The notes below the pieces were generated by a model. It was given only the letters and a program-made list of their open reading frames with translations. It searched no databases and was not told the DNA's origin. Positions 33,663-44,610 of a stretch of 64,000 bases of DNA are shown here, piece after piece (position 1 is the stretch's first letter; every line of letters starts with the position of its first letter). Both the position numbers and the translations under genes were made by a program. Origin of the DNA: Favolaschia claudopus (Eukaryota > Basidiomycota > Agaricomycetes > Agaricales > Mycenaceae); assembly GCA_037176885.1 (NCBI GenBank), contig JAWWNJ010000001.1, positions 868,001-932,000 on the forward strand. The letters are read 5' to 3'.

Positions 33663-35360
33663 ATGAGGTTCAACCTGTTCACTGCAGCTACTATCTTCGC
33701 CGCTAGCACCCATGTTTCTGCGCAGTTCCAGGAGTCGTGTAACTCCCTCGCATCGAGGCTTTCTATTCCCAACGCCACGATCTCCAGCACTACTTTCGTC
33801 GCGGCTGGCACAACTTTGACCTTCCCAAATGCCGACCCGACGTGTGGGACTCAGCCTCAGCTGGTTTCTGCGGACATATGTCGAGTTATGTTGACGGTAG
33901 CAACCTCTGTCCGCTCGCGCACTGTCATGGAGGCTTGGCTACCGTCAAACTGGACCGGCCGTTTCCTCGCCACGGGAAACGGTGGCATCGGAGGCTGCAT
34001 TCAGTTCAACGACATGGACTATGGAGCCTCCCTGGGGTTCGCCACGACGGGGTCCGACAACGGTCACTCCGGGCAGAATGGCACGCTGTTCCTGAACAAC
34101 ATCGACGTCGTGGACGACTTTGTGTTCCGCGCTTTGTTGACGAGTGCACAAGTAGGGAAACAGATCACTCGGGACTTCTTTGGCAAGGCTCAGACAAAGA
34201 GTTATTATTTTGGGTGCTCGACAGGCGGTCGGCAGGGTTGGAAAATGGCGCAGGATTTCCCGGACGAATTTGACGGGATCGTTGCTGGTGCTCCTGCATT
34301 TGCCTTCACAGGTAGGTTTCTTTCAAAACTCAAAAAGAGTGAGACGAAGGATGACTGGGCTTCGGCAGGACTCCAGGCTTGGGCCGGGATGTTCTTCCCC
34401 CTCATAAAAAACGCGGGTCCCAACTTCCCGCCTCAATCTTTATGGCCTGTTGTAGACGCAGGCATCCTATCGCAGTGCGATGGACTGGACGGCGCCGTAG
34501 ATGGCATCATCGAGGAGCCTTCGCGCTGCCACTTCAACCCCGAGGCCCTGAGATGCGCTCCAGGACAAACCTCCGCCTGCCTCACCCGCCAGCAGGTGGA
34601 CACCGTGCGCGCCGTTTTCTCCTCAGTATTCGCCAAGGGAACTTTCATCTACCCCGCCCTTGAATTCGGTCCTGGGCTTCTTGGGCAGATATTTCAAATA
34701 TATGGTGGTCCCACTCAATTCTTGTTCGCGGATAACTGGTTCCGATTCGCGGTCTTCAACGATCCAGCGTTCAATTCCACCATGCTCACGCCGGACGAGA
34801 TTCTTTTCGCGCAGAAGCAGAATGTTGGTGGTATCAATACGTTTTCGGGCGACATTTCGAAGTTTAAGAATCGAGGGTCGAAGATCTTGCACTATCATGG
34901 CCAAGTAGACCAGCTGATTTCGAGTCTTAACTCAAATCGATACTACGAGCTGGTTTCGGAGACTATGAAGATGTCGCCTGCTGCTCTGGACGAGTTCTAC
35001 CGTTTCTTTAGGATTAGTGGCATGCAACATTGTGCCGGAGGGCCGGGTGCAACGTTCATTGGAAACATGGGTAAGCATTCTGAGTCTTTCAACATAGAAC
35101 AGAACATACCCCTTACGTTGATTTGCGACACAGAATCTGCTGTGGCCAGTCTCGACCCCAATCAGAACGTTCTTACGGCTATGGTGCGTTGGGTTGAGCA
35201 GGGAGTTGCGCCTGATACGATTTTGGGCACTGCGTTCGTCAACCAAACGAAGGCGTTGGGGGTGAACTTCCAGAGGGCGCATTGTCGTTTCCCCTTCCAC
35301 AATGTGTTCGCGGGAAGAGGAAGCGTCAAGGACGCTGCGAACTGGAAATGTATTTTGTAA
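33663..35360 (+). CDS. Tannase/feruloyl esterase family protein, copy 6
   Basis: The start at 33663 gives a signal peptide (MRFNLFTAATIFAASTHVSA). The catalytic set is complete: GCSTGG (about 34215), HYHGQVD (about 34900) and GMQHC (about 35025). Intron 1 (gtaggtttc ... cggcag, about 34311-34370) and intron 2 (gtaagcatt ... cacag, about 35071-35134) are both multiples of three without stops. The spliced product reads IGNMESAVASLDP, like copy 3. The C-terminus is NWKCIL. It is the most intact plus-strand copy and likely active. The tyrosine-recombinase gene lies about 740 bases upstream on the other strand. Confidence 0.89.
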   Translation: MRFNLFTAATIFAASTHVSAQFQESCNSLASRLSIPNATISSTTFVAAGTTLTFPNADPTCGTQPQLVSADICRVMLTVATSVRSRTVMEAWLPSNWTGRFLATGNGGIGGCIQFNDMDYGASLGFATTGSDNGHSGQNGTLFLNNIDVVDDFVFRALLTSAQVGKQITRDFFGKAQTKSYYFGCSTGGRQGWKMAQDFPDEFDGIVAGAPAFAFTGRFLSKLKKSETKDDWASAGLQAWAGMFFPLIKNAGPNFPPQSLWPVVDAGILSQCDGLDGAVDGIIEEPSRCHFNPEALRCAPGQTSACLTRQQVDTVRAVFSSVFAKGTFIYPALEFGPGLLGQIFQIYGGPTQFLFADNWFRFAVFNDPAFNSTMLTPDEILFAQKQNVGGINTFSGDISKFKNRGSKILHYHGQVDQLISSLNSNRYYELVSETMKMSPAALDEFYRFFRISGMQHCAGGPGATFIGNMGKHSESFNIEQNIPLTLICDTESAVASLDPNQNVLTAMVRWVEQGVAPDTILGTAFVNQTKALGVNFQRAHCRFPFHNVFAGRGSVKDAANWKCIL

Positions 35361-35666
35361 AAATCTTGTTAGGAATGTTGTGTACGAGTAATGCGTTATT
35401 CGAGGTGCTGGACTCGGAAACTTTTCGCTCGTAATTCAACATACTAACCCGAGTAGGCCTGACTATAGGCGGGATTGACTTTACGCACATGCATGATGTT
35501 GTTATGCACTGTATGTCCTTGGTATGTCCCCCATGAATCTGCTTTATCACGACGATGGCTGTATCGCGTTGCCCTGGTTCTGGATTCATATTGTCCGTCT
35601 ATATGCTCAGACTAAAGCGCTTCAAATTCCTTCAGAGAGTACCTCTGCGCGTTCTCGAACATCTCA

Positions 35667-36888
35667 ATGCACAAACCCGAGCCATCGTCCGACACAGATG
35701 AACACGGCCAACGCCCCCTCATCGGAGCTGTTTCTACCAATTCCGCCTGGAGAGACGATGACTTTGACGTGGTCGATTGTCTTGACGAACGCAACGGCGC
35801 GGTTTACGAAGTCAGAGAGAAGGCCACAGGCAAGATAATGGTCAGAAGGACTTTTACTGTCTACCGCGGCGTGCCGCCCAGGAAGCAGCTCCTTCACGAT
35901 CTTTTGCTTATCTCCAACGAGCACCCGAATATTATTTCGTTCTACGGCGCATACATGCTTCCCTCGTCGCGCAGGATCGAGATCCTTACGGAGTTTGCGG
36001 AAGGCAGAAGCTTGGAAGACATCGGTGCGCGCCTCAAGGAGCGTAATGCCATTCTCGGAGAGAGAATTGGAGAAAGAATTGCAGGAAATCTAGTAGAAGG
36101 TGTATGTGTGTCTGACGCTTTACCAATGTCGCGGCGTACTTCAACCTATTTTCTGTGCATCTAGGTCCTCCAAGGTCTGGCTTATCTTCAGTCCAAGAAG
36201 ACCACACACCGCAACATCCATCCCTCCAATATTTTGGTGACGAGAACGGGTGTCATCAAGCTCTGCGATTCCATCGCCTTAGCGAGCCTTGAAAGGTTGT
36301 CTGAAGGCTCTCGCCTGAGCTCGAACATGACCTTTTATATGGCTGTAATTGACATCCTTTTTTCTGCTCACAATTCAGCTAACGTTGTTGTTGTACGCAT
36401 AGCCTGAGAGGATTCTTGGTGAAAACCACACGATTCGAGCCGATGTCTGGTCAACAGGCCTCTGCTTGCTGGAACTGGCACAGCAGCGCTATCCGTACTC
36501 TGGCGAGCTGTCTATCCTCGAAGTATTGCAGTCCATCGTAAACGACAAGGTACGAGTCGTTTCCCCGCTGTTACAATATCAAAATTCACCATCTCATCTG
36601 CTAGCCTCCGCAATTGGAAGACGAGCCGGGGATGGAATGGTCTGATGACATGAAGGACTTTATCAAGCAGATGTGAGTTGGTATGGTGTTTTCGCTTCGC
36701 GCATCATATACTGAGTGAGTTCCAGGTTGACGGTGGATGTGCAGACACGGCCGACGCCCATGGACCTTTTGGCTCATCCATGGGTGGTCGATACTAGTAG
36801 CATGAAGCAAAAAATCGATATGGAGAAGTGGATCCGACAACTGTGGGGCTGGCCGAGACCGCGAGATGACCAGTCTGTCGTGCGTTGA
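35667..36888 (+). CDS. MAPKK-like protein kinase, predicted pseudokinase
   Basis: Five exons are readable, with introns near 36101-36163, 36344-36402, 36550-36603 and 36674-36725. The fold follows the MAP kinase kinase pattern: an [12 protein letters not shown] beta4-5 region, an ILTEF hinge, a YMAPERILG P+1 segment, [20 protein letters not shown], and a C-terminal HPWV. The catalytic residues are degraded. The VAIK lysine position reads IMVRRTF. The catalytic loop reads [11 protein letters not shown], so HRD is HRN and the following Lys is His. The DFG site reads LCDSIAL, which keeps the Asp but not the Phe-Gly. These changes should abolish normal phosphotransfer, so a scaffold or regulatory role is likely. 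The start at 35667 ([15 protein letters not shown]) gives a short acidic leader. The gene converges with histidyl-tRNA synthetase. Confidence 0.8.
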
Positions 36889-37120
36889 TCCCGCGCAATT
36901 CGTGCACGCTTAACCTCCCACCATGGCCTCCTTCACGCGCTACCCGTTCCGCGCAATGAAGACGCTATTACTCGCGTCCCTGGACGTTACCGAACAATGA
37001 TTACCATGAGATTGGTGGCGAGAATCAATGGTTCTGCACAAGTTGATGCTTAGTTATCGAGTGGCTGAGCGACTACCGTACACAGAAAAGAAAGCAGAAA
37101 ATAAATTCAAGTCAAATTCT

Positions 37121-39462
37121 CTAGTTCTGAGCAAGCCACTCCTTATAAGTCGGTGTGCCCTTTATCCACTCCACCAATTCATCCCGCCTCACCAACGTCC
37201 CGTTATCCCCCTCTCCCGCCTGTATCTTCACCTTCTTATCCCCAACAATCTCCCACTTCTGCTCCTTCACCCTCACATTCCCGCTCTTCAGCTCGTCTGC
37301 GCCGAGGATAATCGCAAAGGGAACTTCGTCTTGTTCCCCAGCGGCGAATTGGGCGTTGAGTTTGGGTTTCTTCTTCGCGAGGAAATCGGTCTGCGCAAAC
37401 GCAATTGTCAGTCAACAACTTTTCAGACGGAGCAACCAAAACAAAGTAAAAGCAAAACTCGCCTTAATTCCAACCTCCCGCAACTCCCTCACCAGCCCAA
37501 TCCGCTCCTCAAGCAACCCATCCCCCGCCGCCATCACATACACCATCGTCTCCTTGCACCGTCCCCCCTTAACAACCCACTTCGGCCACACCAACGCGAA
37601 AATCCTATCCAGCCCAAAACTGATCCCGATACACGGCAAACCAGCCACTTTCTTCCCGTCCGCCGCCGCAGCCGCGGTGAACATCCCCACGAGGTTGTCG
37701 TACCGCCCGCCTGCGGCGATGGACCCGACGCCGACTTGCGATTCGTCGATTTCTTCCTCGTCGTTGTCGGCGTTGTCAGTTTTGGGCTTTTTGGACTTTT
37801 TCTTGGCGGCGTCGGAAGCAGGGGCGGCAGGAGTGGAGGTGGAGGTGGCGGTGGCGGAAGCGGCGAACCCTGGGGGTGCGGAGGCTTCGACGACGGCTTC
37901 GTAGATGACGCCGGTGTAGTAGTCGAGCCCGCGCGCGAGGGAGAGGTCGAATGAGATCTGTGTGTGTCGTATAAGTATGCGCAGTGGAGGTAAACGGTCG
38001 TATTCTCGCCTTATCGAGGACACCGTATGCCCGGAGATACGTGAACAACAGACCCATGTCCGTTATACCCTGCTTGGCGCTCTCATTCGCCATGAGCGTC
38101 TCATCCACCTTGAGCTGCTCGAGGAGGTCTTCTCGACCTGGGAAACGTTAGCACGGCGAGGACAAGGATGGAACAACACACCTTTGTATTTGACGTATTC
38201 ACCGATTTTGTCAGCGACGGTTTCGTCGAGTCCCTTCTCTGCGGTCATCTCCTTCTTGACCTCGGCCCAGGGGAGCTATACTTCGAGTTAGCGACGCAGT
38301 GAGTGTGAAGTGTGAATTACCTTGTCCAGCTTGTCGACTGCCGATGATATAGCTCGGATTTTGTCTTGTGGGACGCCACAGACTTCGAAAATTCCGTCTA
38401 ATATTTTGCGGTGGTTTAGCTACTCGGGTATCGTGAGCCAAGCGGTACGAAGGACACAATAGGGCAATCGAAGTAGAGGATTCTCGCGCGGGCTTAGAGA
38501 CGATTCTGAGCCTTTAACCAGTTTTTCAGGCTAAATAAATGCGTTTCACATGCGAATCACGGCTGAATCCGCTGCTCTGATTGCCCCTATTGAATTAACA
38601 AACCTTGACGGTAAATTCGCCAACATCCAGCTTCGCGAGGATTGTACATATCAGACTGATGATTTCGCCGTCTGGGATCATAGGATCCCAGGTCCCGCAA
38701 ATATCGAAGTCCTGATTTCCCAATAAGACAAATGCGCGGAAAGAAAGTAAAATTAAGTACAGACCGCTTGCGAGAACTCACGCATACGACCCTTTGAGAC
38801 GACGGGGTTATCTCTTCGGTAAACCTTGCCTACCTGCCATATTTTGGACTGAGGATTCGTCGCCCCGGCCATGGCAAGGTATCGAGCAAGCGGTACAGTG
38901 TGGTCGTAACGCAGAGCCAGCTGCTCACCACCTTGGTCCATAAGATCGAAAATGAGCTTCGCATCTTCGCCGTATTTTCCCGTTAAGATGTCTTTGCGTT
39001 CGAAGACGGGTGTATCGAGACAGCTGCCGCCGAATGTTGTGAAGCACTCCTTGACTATCCGTTCTATGCTCTCCCGGCAGAACATCTCTGAGGGGCCATA
39101 ATCGCGAGTGCCCTGCGAGCCTAGGTTGAGTAATTGAGATGCTGGTGATGATTCGTCGCGTTTCTACCAACCTTGGCGGTCTTTAACAACAGACGTTCGC
39201 GTTTTTTCGCTGCTTCCTTGGCACCAGAGCCTTCTGCGTTTCCACCCGAGCTTTTTGACAATGCCAGAGATTTCTTGAGCTCCCCAAGTTTCTTTTTCGC
39301 TTCGTCTATTAAGGCGGGTTCGGCATTTTGAAGGCGCAGCTGGTTGAACAGGGCAGTTTGGGTGGCGATTTGTTCAGAGACAGATTCGATAGAGGCCATG
39401 GACAGGGACCGTCTGGCAAGACGAAGTAAAGGTAATCGATGGGATGCGAAGAGATTGAGCAT
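37121..39462 (-). CDS. HTS1: Histidyl-tRNA synthetase (class II, probably cytosolic and mitochondrial)
   Basis: Multi-exon gene. Residues 1-21 ([20 protein letters not shown] and one Ser) look like a mitochondrial presequence. An in-frame second Met at 39399 ([10 protein letters not shown]) would give the cytosolic form, the arrangement known for yeast HTS1. A WHEP-type helical domain follows ([20 protein letters not shown]). The core has [10 protein letters not shown], motif 2 ([18 protein letters not shown]), the histidine-binding segment [27 protein letters not shown] and motif 3 ([16 protein letters not shown]). A low-complexity Lys/Asp/Glu/Ala-rich insert (about 37860-37740) lies between the histidine-binding segment and AAGGRYD. 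The anticodon-binding domain ends [11 protein letters not shown] at 37121. Introns are visible near 39120-39172, 38725-38785, 38540-38610 and others. Confidence 0.93.
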
Positions 39463-39567
39463 CCAATTTAAGCAAATTTTGGTGAGTCAGGGCAAGTCAC
39501 AAGCGGTGTCACGGGGTGTCACACCTTGCTTTCTACGCTTTTCTACCTCCACCTACCGAAAACACAA

Positions 39568-39737
39568 TACCACCCGGTGGAATGACTTCTTGTCCAGTGG
39601 ATACAAGGAGTACCTCGAACATATGGGATTCAGCTGCGTAGAATTCTGGGATGAGCAAAACCATTGCTTTCAGATCCCTTTCAGGCTCAATTCTCCACTT
39701 GTATCCACTGGAGAAGAAGTCTTTCAACTGGGTGGTA
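39568..39737. repeat. MITE-like element with 40-base inverted repeats
   Basis: Left arm 39568-39607 and right arm 39698-39737 are reverse complements at 36 of 40 positions, ending taccaccc / gggtggta, around a core of 90 bases. The size and structure fit a miniature inverted-repeat transposable element. If the outermost TA is a target-site duplication, a Tc1/mariner-type origin would fit; no longer duplication was seen. It lies 105 bases upstream of the histidyl-tRNA synthetase start. Confidence 0.6.
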
Positions 39738-40897
39738 ATTCGTTCTTGGCCAGTGTGACTTCATGACCTTCCACTTCAAGCTCCTCCTAGCATTGAGCTG
39801 AAGGTCGCAAACGAATGGCCAGTCTCTGAAACCTGCCTGAGGCCTTGAGCTTGACTGGATCCTTTCAATTCCAACTATTGTGGATGCAAAGCCGGTCAAC
39901 AAATGCTCGGAGGGCCGTTTCAGACTTCCAGTTACTTGACAGCTTGGATCTTGGGTTCATATTGACCTGTGTGGGACTATGCACTTCATTCACATCAGTA
40001 TCTCAACCCTTTGCTACTATCTGTCCGATGGACCACAAGCATCTTGGGTTTTTAAATCATGTCTACGCTTTCCATAGACTTGGTTCTGGAGGCTCGTGTC
40101 GGAGCCCGTCAAGAGATTCCCGAAATGGCTTCGAAATTCGATTGAAATCTGCTTCAAAACTAGTCTTGCCTTCAATACTTCTCAAACCTTTGCAAACCAA
40201 GTCACAACTACTCGGTCTTTTTCCCGCTAGTTCCCGCTGGGCTTCAAATTTGTCTAATTCAAAGCCTTTGTCACTTGAATCCACTACCTCTCCGGTCCTC
40301 GACAGCTCCATCGACCCTTCCGGACTTTGGTCTCGCGCGAACGGCCGGCCCTCGGCCCTTTAGTTCCAGCAAGCAAAAATAAAAAACTGATCGCCGTCTC
40401 CAGTCGTCCTTATGCGGCTGACCTCGGGTACGCAGCCAATACGCTTATTGGACGCGGCTTGGTGCTGAAGTTGTGAAACTTCGGAATGCACAGGCCGGAC
40501 ATTCTCATACCCTCCGCACACGCGTTTGCAGCACCCTCACAGTGCAGTCGCTCGATCCTTCTTAACGTTCTTCCGGGTCGTTCGTATATCTAATCTCGGC
40601 AAACATACCTACCTATCAGTGATTTCGCCTAGGGTGATCATCATTTCACCTTGAAATTCAGCCTTGGCTCCTGGGTGCATTCGATCTCTGGCTGTCGCGG
40701 TGTTGCTGCTAATGCTCGGGACTCTTCAGAAACTCTTAGTTGAAGTAGTAGAGGATGTGTAGGATTGAAAGGTTAAAGTTGTTTCCCACACTCATTGATG
40801 TTCCGACTTCGTGACATCACGCGCCGCGGCGAATATCCGTAAATGTCATCAAGTATTACATGCGTGATCCTAACTCCCTTGCCTCTTACCACCTCGA
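39738..40897. other. Intergenic, no supported gene
   Basis: About 1.1 kb. Frames at 39845-40363 (plus) and 40063-40311 (minus) have no motifs I recognise. The sequence may include further transposon-derived DNA next to the MITE-like element. The last 200 bases should be the promoter of the CNNM/Mam3-like gene. Confidence 0.35.
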
Positions 40898-43800
40898 ATG
40901 ACCCCGGTTCCAAGACTCAACAGACATTCTGCTCGACTCGTATATACTCTCTTCTCCGTCGTATCTCAATATGTCCCCCGCCTGCTTCACCTCCCGTACA
41001 ATGGCCCAAACTCCGAACTTGAAGGTGGCACGGTCCTCGCAAAGCGTGAAAGATTCGATCCCCACAACACTAGTAACATCGTATTTGCTGGTACATACTC
41101 GAAGTTCTTTGTTACTCGTCGTCCTGACCAGTAGCACAGTTCTTATCCCAGTGCTCGTCTTGTCGTCGGGCTTATTTGCCGGATTAACGCTGGGTTACAT
41201 GAGTTTGGACGAGACGCAGCTTAACGTGTTGAGCATGAGTGGCACCCCGTTCGTATTTTGATGCGACGCGTCGATATTCTCCTATTGATAGGTCATCAGG
41301 AAACAACGCGAATATGCCAACAAAATCAAACCCATCCGCAAGAATGGCCACTTGTTGCTTGTGACCCTCCTTTTGGCAAATATGATCACAAACGAGACCC
41401 TTCCAATCATCGCGGACCCAATTTTAGGCGGTGGCCCACAGTCCGTGGTCGTATCCACTGTCCTCATTGTAATGCAAGTATTTTCACTCTCATGAGGCGT
41501 GGTTTTTTGGCTTGTTCAACGCGACCTTCTAATTCTTCGTGACGTCACGCGTCGACCCGCGATTCTCTCAAATTGCGCGATTTTGACTCTAATCTTTCTC
41601 ACTTATTGCTTAATACCCGCTTCCTCTGACTTGTCGCTTTCTTTGTCTGTTCTTGAAACTAAACGAGTTTACAGTTTCGCGGAAATTATCCCTCAGTCGC
41701 TGTTCACGCGTCATGGGCTCTACCTTGGCGCCAAGATGGCCTTCCTCACAAAGTGTCTCATTTATGGCCTGGTGAGTATGCATTTCAAGCTCTTTACTTT
41801 GGTTTTGATTCCGGCAGGGAATCGTGTCGTGGCCTGTGGCCAAACTTCTCGAATTTGCGCTCGGTGCTCATCACGGTATAATCTACCGTCGTGCGGGTAT
41901 TTATTTTGTTTCGCGAGTAGTAAGACCTCTAATCGTCTCTCGTAGAGCTCAAAGAGCTCATAGCGATGCATTCGTCTCAAGCGACGCATGGAGGCGACCT
42001 CCGCACCGACACAGTCACAATCATTGGCGCCACCCTCGATCTGCAAGAGAAGGTCGTTCGCCAGGTATGGTTTCGTGCAGGCAGTGGAAACATCCCTGAT
42101 GTATGTCGTATATCACAGGCAATGACCCCAATTTCCGAGGTCTTCATGCTCTCCATCGACGCATGTCTCGACTACGATCTTCTGAAGCAAATATGCCTCA
42201 CGGGACACAGCCGTGTGCCGGTCTACGAAGAGGTTGAGATGAACGGCAAGAAAGCCAAGAAGATCTTAGGGATTCTGCTCGTCAAGCAGTGTGTTTTGCT
42301 TGACCCCAAGGGCATGTTTATTCATTCTGTTTCCTGCCATTGCGAACGCACCCCCTGATTTCGCGAAACAAGATGCGATTCCGCTGCGTAAGATTCCGCT
42401 GAATAAAGTCCCGTTCATTCCGAACAACGAGCCCCTTCTTGGTCTTTTGGATAAGTTCCAGGAAGGGCGCAGCCATATGGCGATTGTCAGCCGCTTTAGC
42501 GAGGATAAGGTTCGTCGCGGTCTTGTTTTGCATATTCTCACTTCATCACGTACTCTTTGAACAGGCCGCGAGCGTAAAGAAGGCGGTCAAACGTGGACTG
42601 ACACAACGCCTTCGTGAGCGCGTCGGCATGGGTGATTCTGATTCCAGCGACGAGGAGGACGAGAAGGAGAAAGTGAGCAAACACAAGGGCCGGAAGAAGA
42701 AGAAAGTGAGAGACATAGAGGAAGGAATTGAAGAGGATTTGGAGGGAGATACGCTCGGCAGCGACACGATAACTAACGGGACTGGACACAGCAACGGAAA
42801 TCATATCATTGAGAAGGATTTTTCTTCTCCGAACCGTGGACGTGGTAGAGCTGTGGTGCAGCCAGCCAGGAAGGACAGTTCTCGCGATAGGGCGGGTGAT
42901 GATCCCGGTGTGCCGAAGAGTCGAAGGACCAGTTTTCAGCTCCCGAAGGTTGCGGCGGGGATGACTTCGATGTCGATGTTGGAGCAGAGTATGCCGGCCG
43001 ATGCTGTTCTCGGTAAAGAGGGTGCTGAAGAGGTGCGAAAGCTTTTACTCTGTCGAGCATCATTGAACTAATCACTTTTATAGTTCTTGCTGGGATTCGA
43101 TCCCGCTGTTCAACCCCTTGGTATTATTACCTTAGAGGACGTGCTTGAGGGTATGTTCTCATTTGTGAAACCTTTCCGTCATTGAATGTTTGCAGAGCTC
43201 ATTGGTGAGGAGATCTACGATGAATTCGATTCTGAAGGAGCCCATGGCGATCCCTACGTTCCTCCTGTCGAAGCCGTGTCCTCGTCGACTGCGGACGCTC
43301 AGCCAGTCAGCGCAGTCGAACCTCAGGTTCCCGTTATCAAAACGCCTACTCCCATCCTCAAGCCTCTCTCGCTCAAGGGACTGAATTTCCTGCGTTCTCG
43401 CAGTGCACCTCCCACGCCTCGCGAACCGAACGCTAAGGACGTCCTCCCGGTTGCGGCAAACGCTGAAGGGGCTGCCACAGTCGCCGCAGGTCAAGCCGAC
43501 GACACCACAAATGCCGGCCCGATTACAATCCCTGTCCCCACCGTTATCATCGAGCGAGACACGCCTTCCCCGACGCCTTCGCTTACGCCCACCGTTCCTG
43601 ACGAACCTCACACCGCAGCGATTATGGATGTTAAGAAACCCTCGCCCATGTACGCGACGGCTTCGCCAAATCCAGTCGCAATGGCGGCGTCGCTCGGGAA
43701 TGTCTCCCGCAGCGCCTCGCCCGCCCCGTCCCTCGAGGCCATTCTTCTTGACCGCAAACGCCGCCTGGGAGCTGCCGCGACTGCGCCAAGCACTGTCGGC

Positions 43801-44118
43801 TCACCTGCCATGTCGACTGCGTCAGTGAATGCCCCGATGGTGGTGGTGAGTGGAGGTACACCCAGCGGTAGCGCTGTCAGCGTTCCGCGTATCGCAATTC
43901 CTGTCGTCAAAGGCACAAGATTCAAGAGCAGCCCGCTTGGAGGCGGGGAGAGGATTGGCGTGGTCGTCGCGGAGCAAGTCAAGGAACAGATGGGTGCTGG
44001 GACGGGTGTGGGTGGTGTTGGGGAGTTGGAGGTTAGCGATCTGGAAACGATGTTGGGGGCTGAGGAAGGGCGGATACCTGACCAGAAGGATAAGGAAGGT
44101 CCCGATAAATTGGACTGA
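40898..44118 (+). CDS. CNNM/Mam3-like membrane protein (DUF21 plus CBS pair)
   Basis: A multi-exon gene of the CNNM/CorC family, which includes yeast Mam3 and is linked to divalent metal ion transport or sensing. The DUF21 part has LSSGLFAGLTLGYMSLDETQ then LNVLSMSGTP, ETLPIIADPILGGG and FAEIIPQSLFTRHG. The CBS region includes MTPISEVFMLSIDACLDYDL, HSRVPVYEEV and, later, LGFDPAVQPLGIITLEDVLEELIGEEIYDEFD. An unusually long Lys/Asp/Glu/Ser-rich insert (about 42590-43000) interrupts the CBS region. A long Pro/Ser/Ala-rich tail follows, ending at 44118. The first exon is uncertain: the ATG at 40898 gives a hydrophobic leader but needs a splice I could not fix. An ATG at 40971 in another frame runs directly into the DUF21 part. 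Confidence 0.85.
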
Positions 44119-44610
44119 TGGACGGTTTTCTTTGCCTTTGCTTTGACTCGTCGTTTTGTTGCGTGGTGTTTCTAACGCGATCGATACTGAATGCTCCTTT
44201 GTACAAACTACTTTGTTTCGGATTGTATCTATACTATATTGTTCCTCGTCTACACAGTCGAGGTGTTTTCTAGCAAAGAAGGTATTGCACCAGTTGATAA
44301 GACTCATACCACTCCGTCAGAAGGTTAAAGAAGTCGATATCAATTGGATAAATATCGACATGACCAGGTACAACCTTTGAGACCAAAGACGTACTCAGTA
44401 CGAGTATGTGTATTCGTGCGTAGCAAAGAGAAACAATCGCGAATACATAGACAAGAAGAAAGGACATTAATAATTAAAAAGGGGAATCTGAGTATCTACA
44501 AATGTAACCCAACGCGCGGAACGGGTTGGGAGTTGGGGGTATGGCAAGTCCATGACATGAGTACAGTATGTAAAGGGTATGCACCGTAGAAAGAGACATT
44601 GGGCGTTGAA
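44119..44610. other. Intergenic between convergent genes
   Basis: About 490 bases holding the 3' ends of the CNNM-like gene and the minus-strand hypothetical gene. No frame with recognisable content. Confidence 0.35.

Noticed and set aside
7801..35360. Secondary-metabolite biosynthetic cluster
   Set aside because: No polyketide synthase, non-ribosomal peptide synthetase, terpene cyclase or P450 is present; the repeated genes are esterases among housekeeping genes.
37028..37954. 308-codon plus-strand frame opposite histidyl-tRNA synthetase
   Set aside because: It lies wholly antisense to well-supported exons and has low-complexity, motif-free content.
39344..39766. 140-codon plus-strand frame over the histidyl-tRNA synthetase start and the inverted-repeat element
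   Set aside because: Explained by the antisense of the synthetase N-terminus and by the MITE-like repeat.
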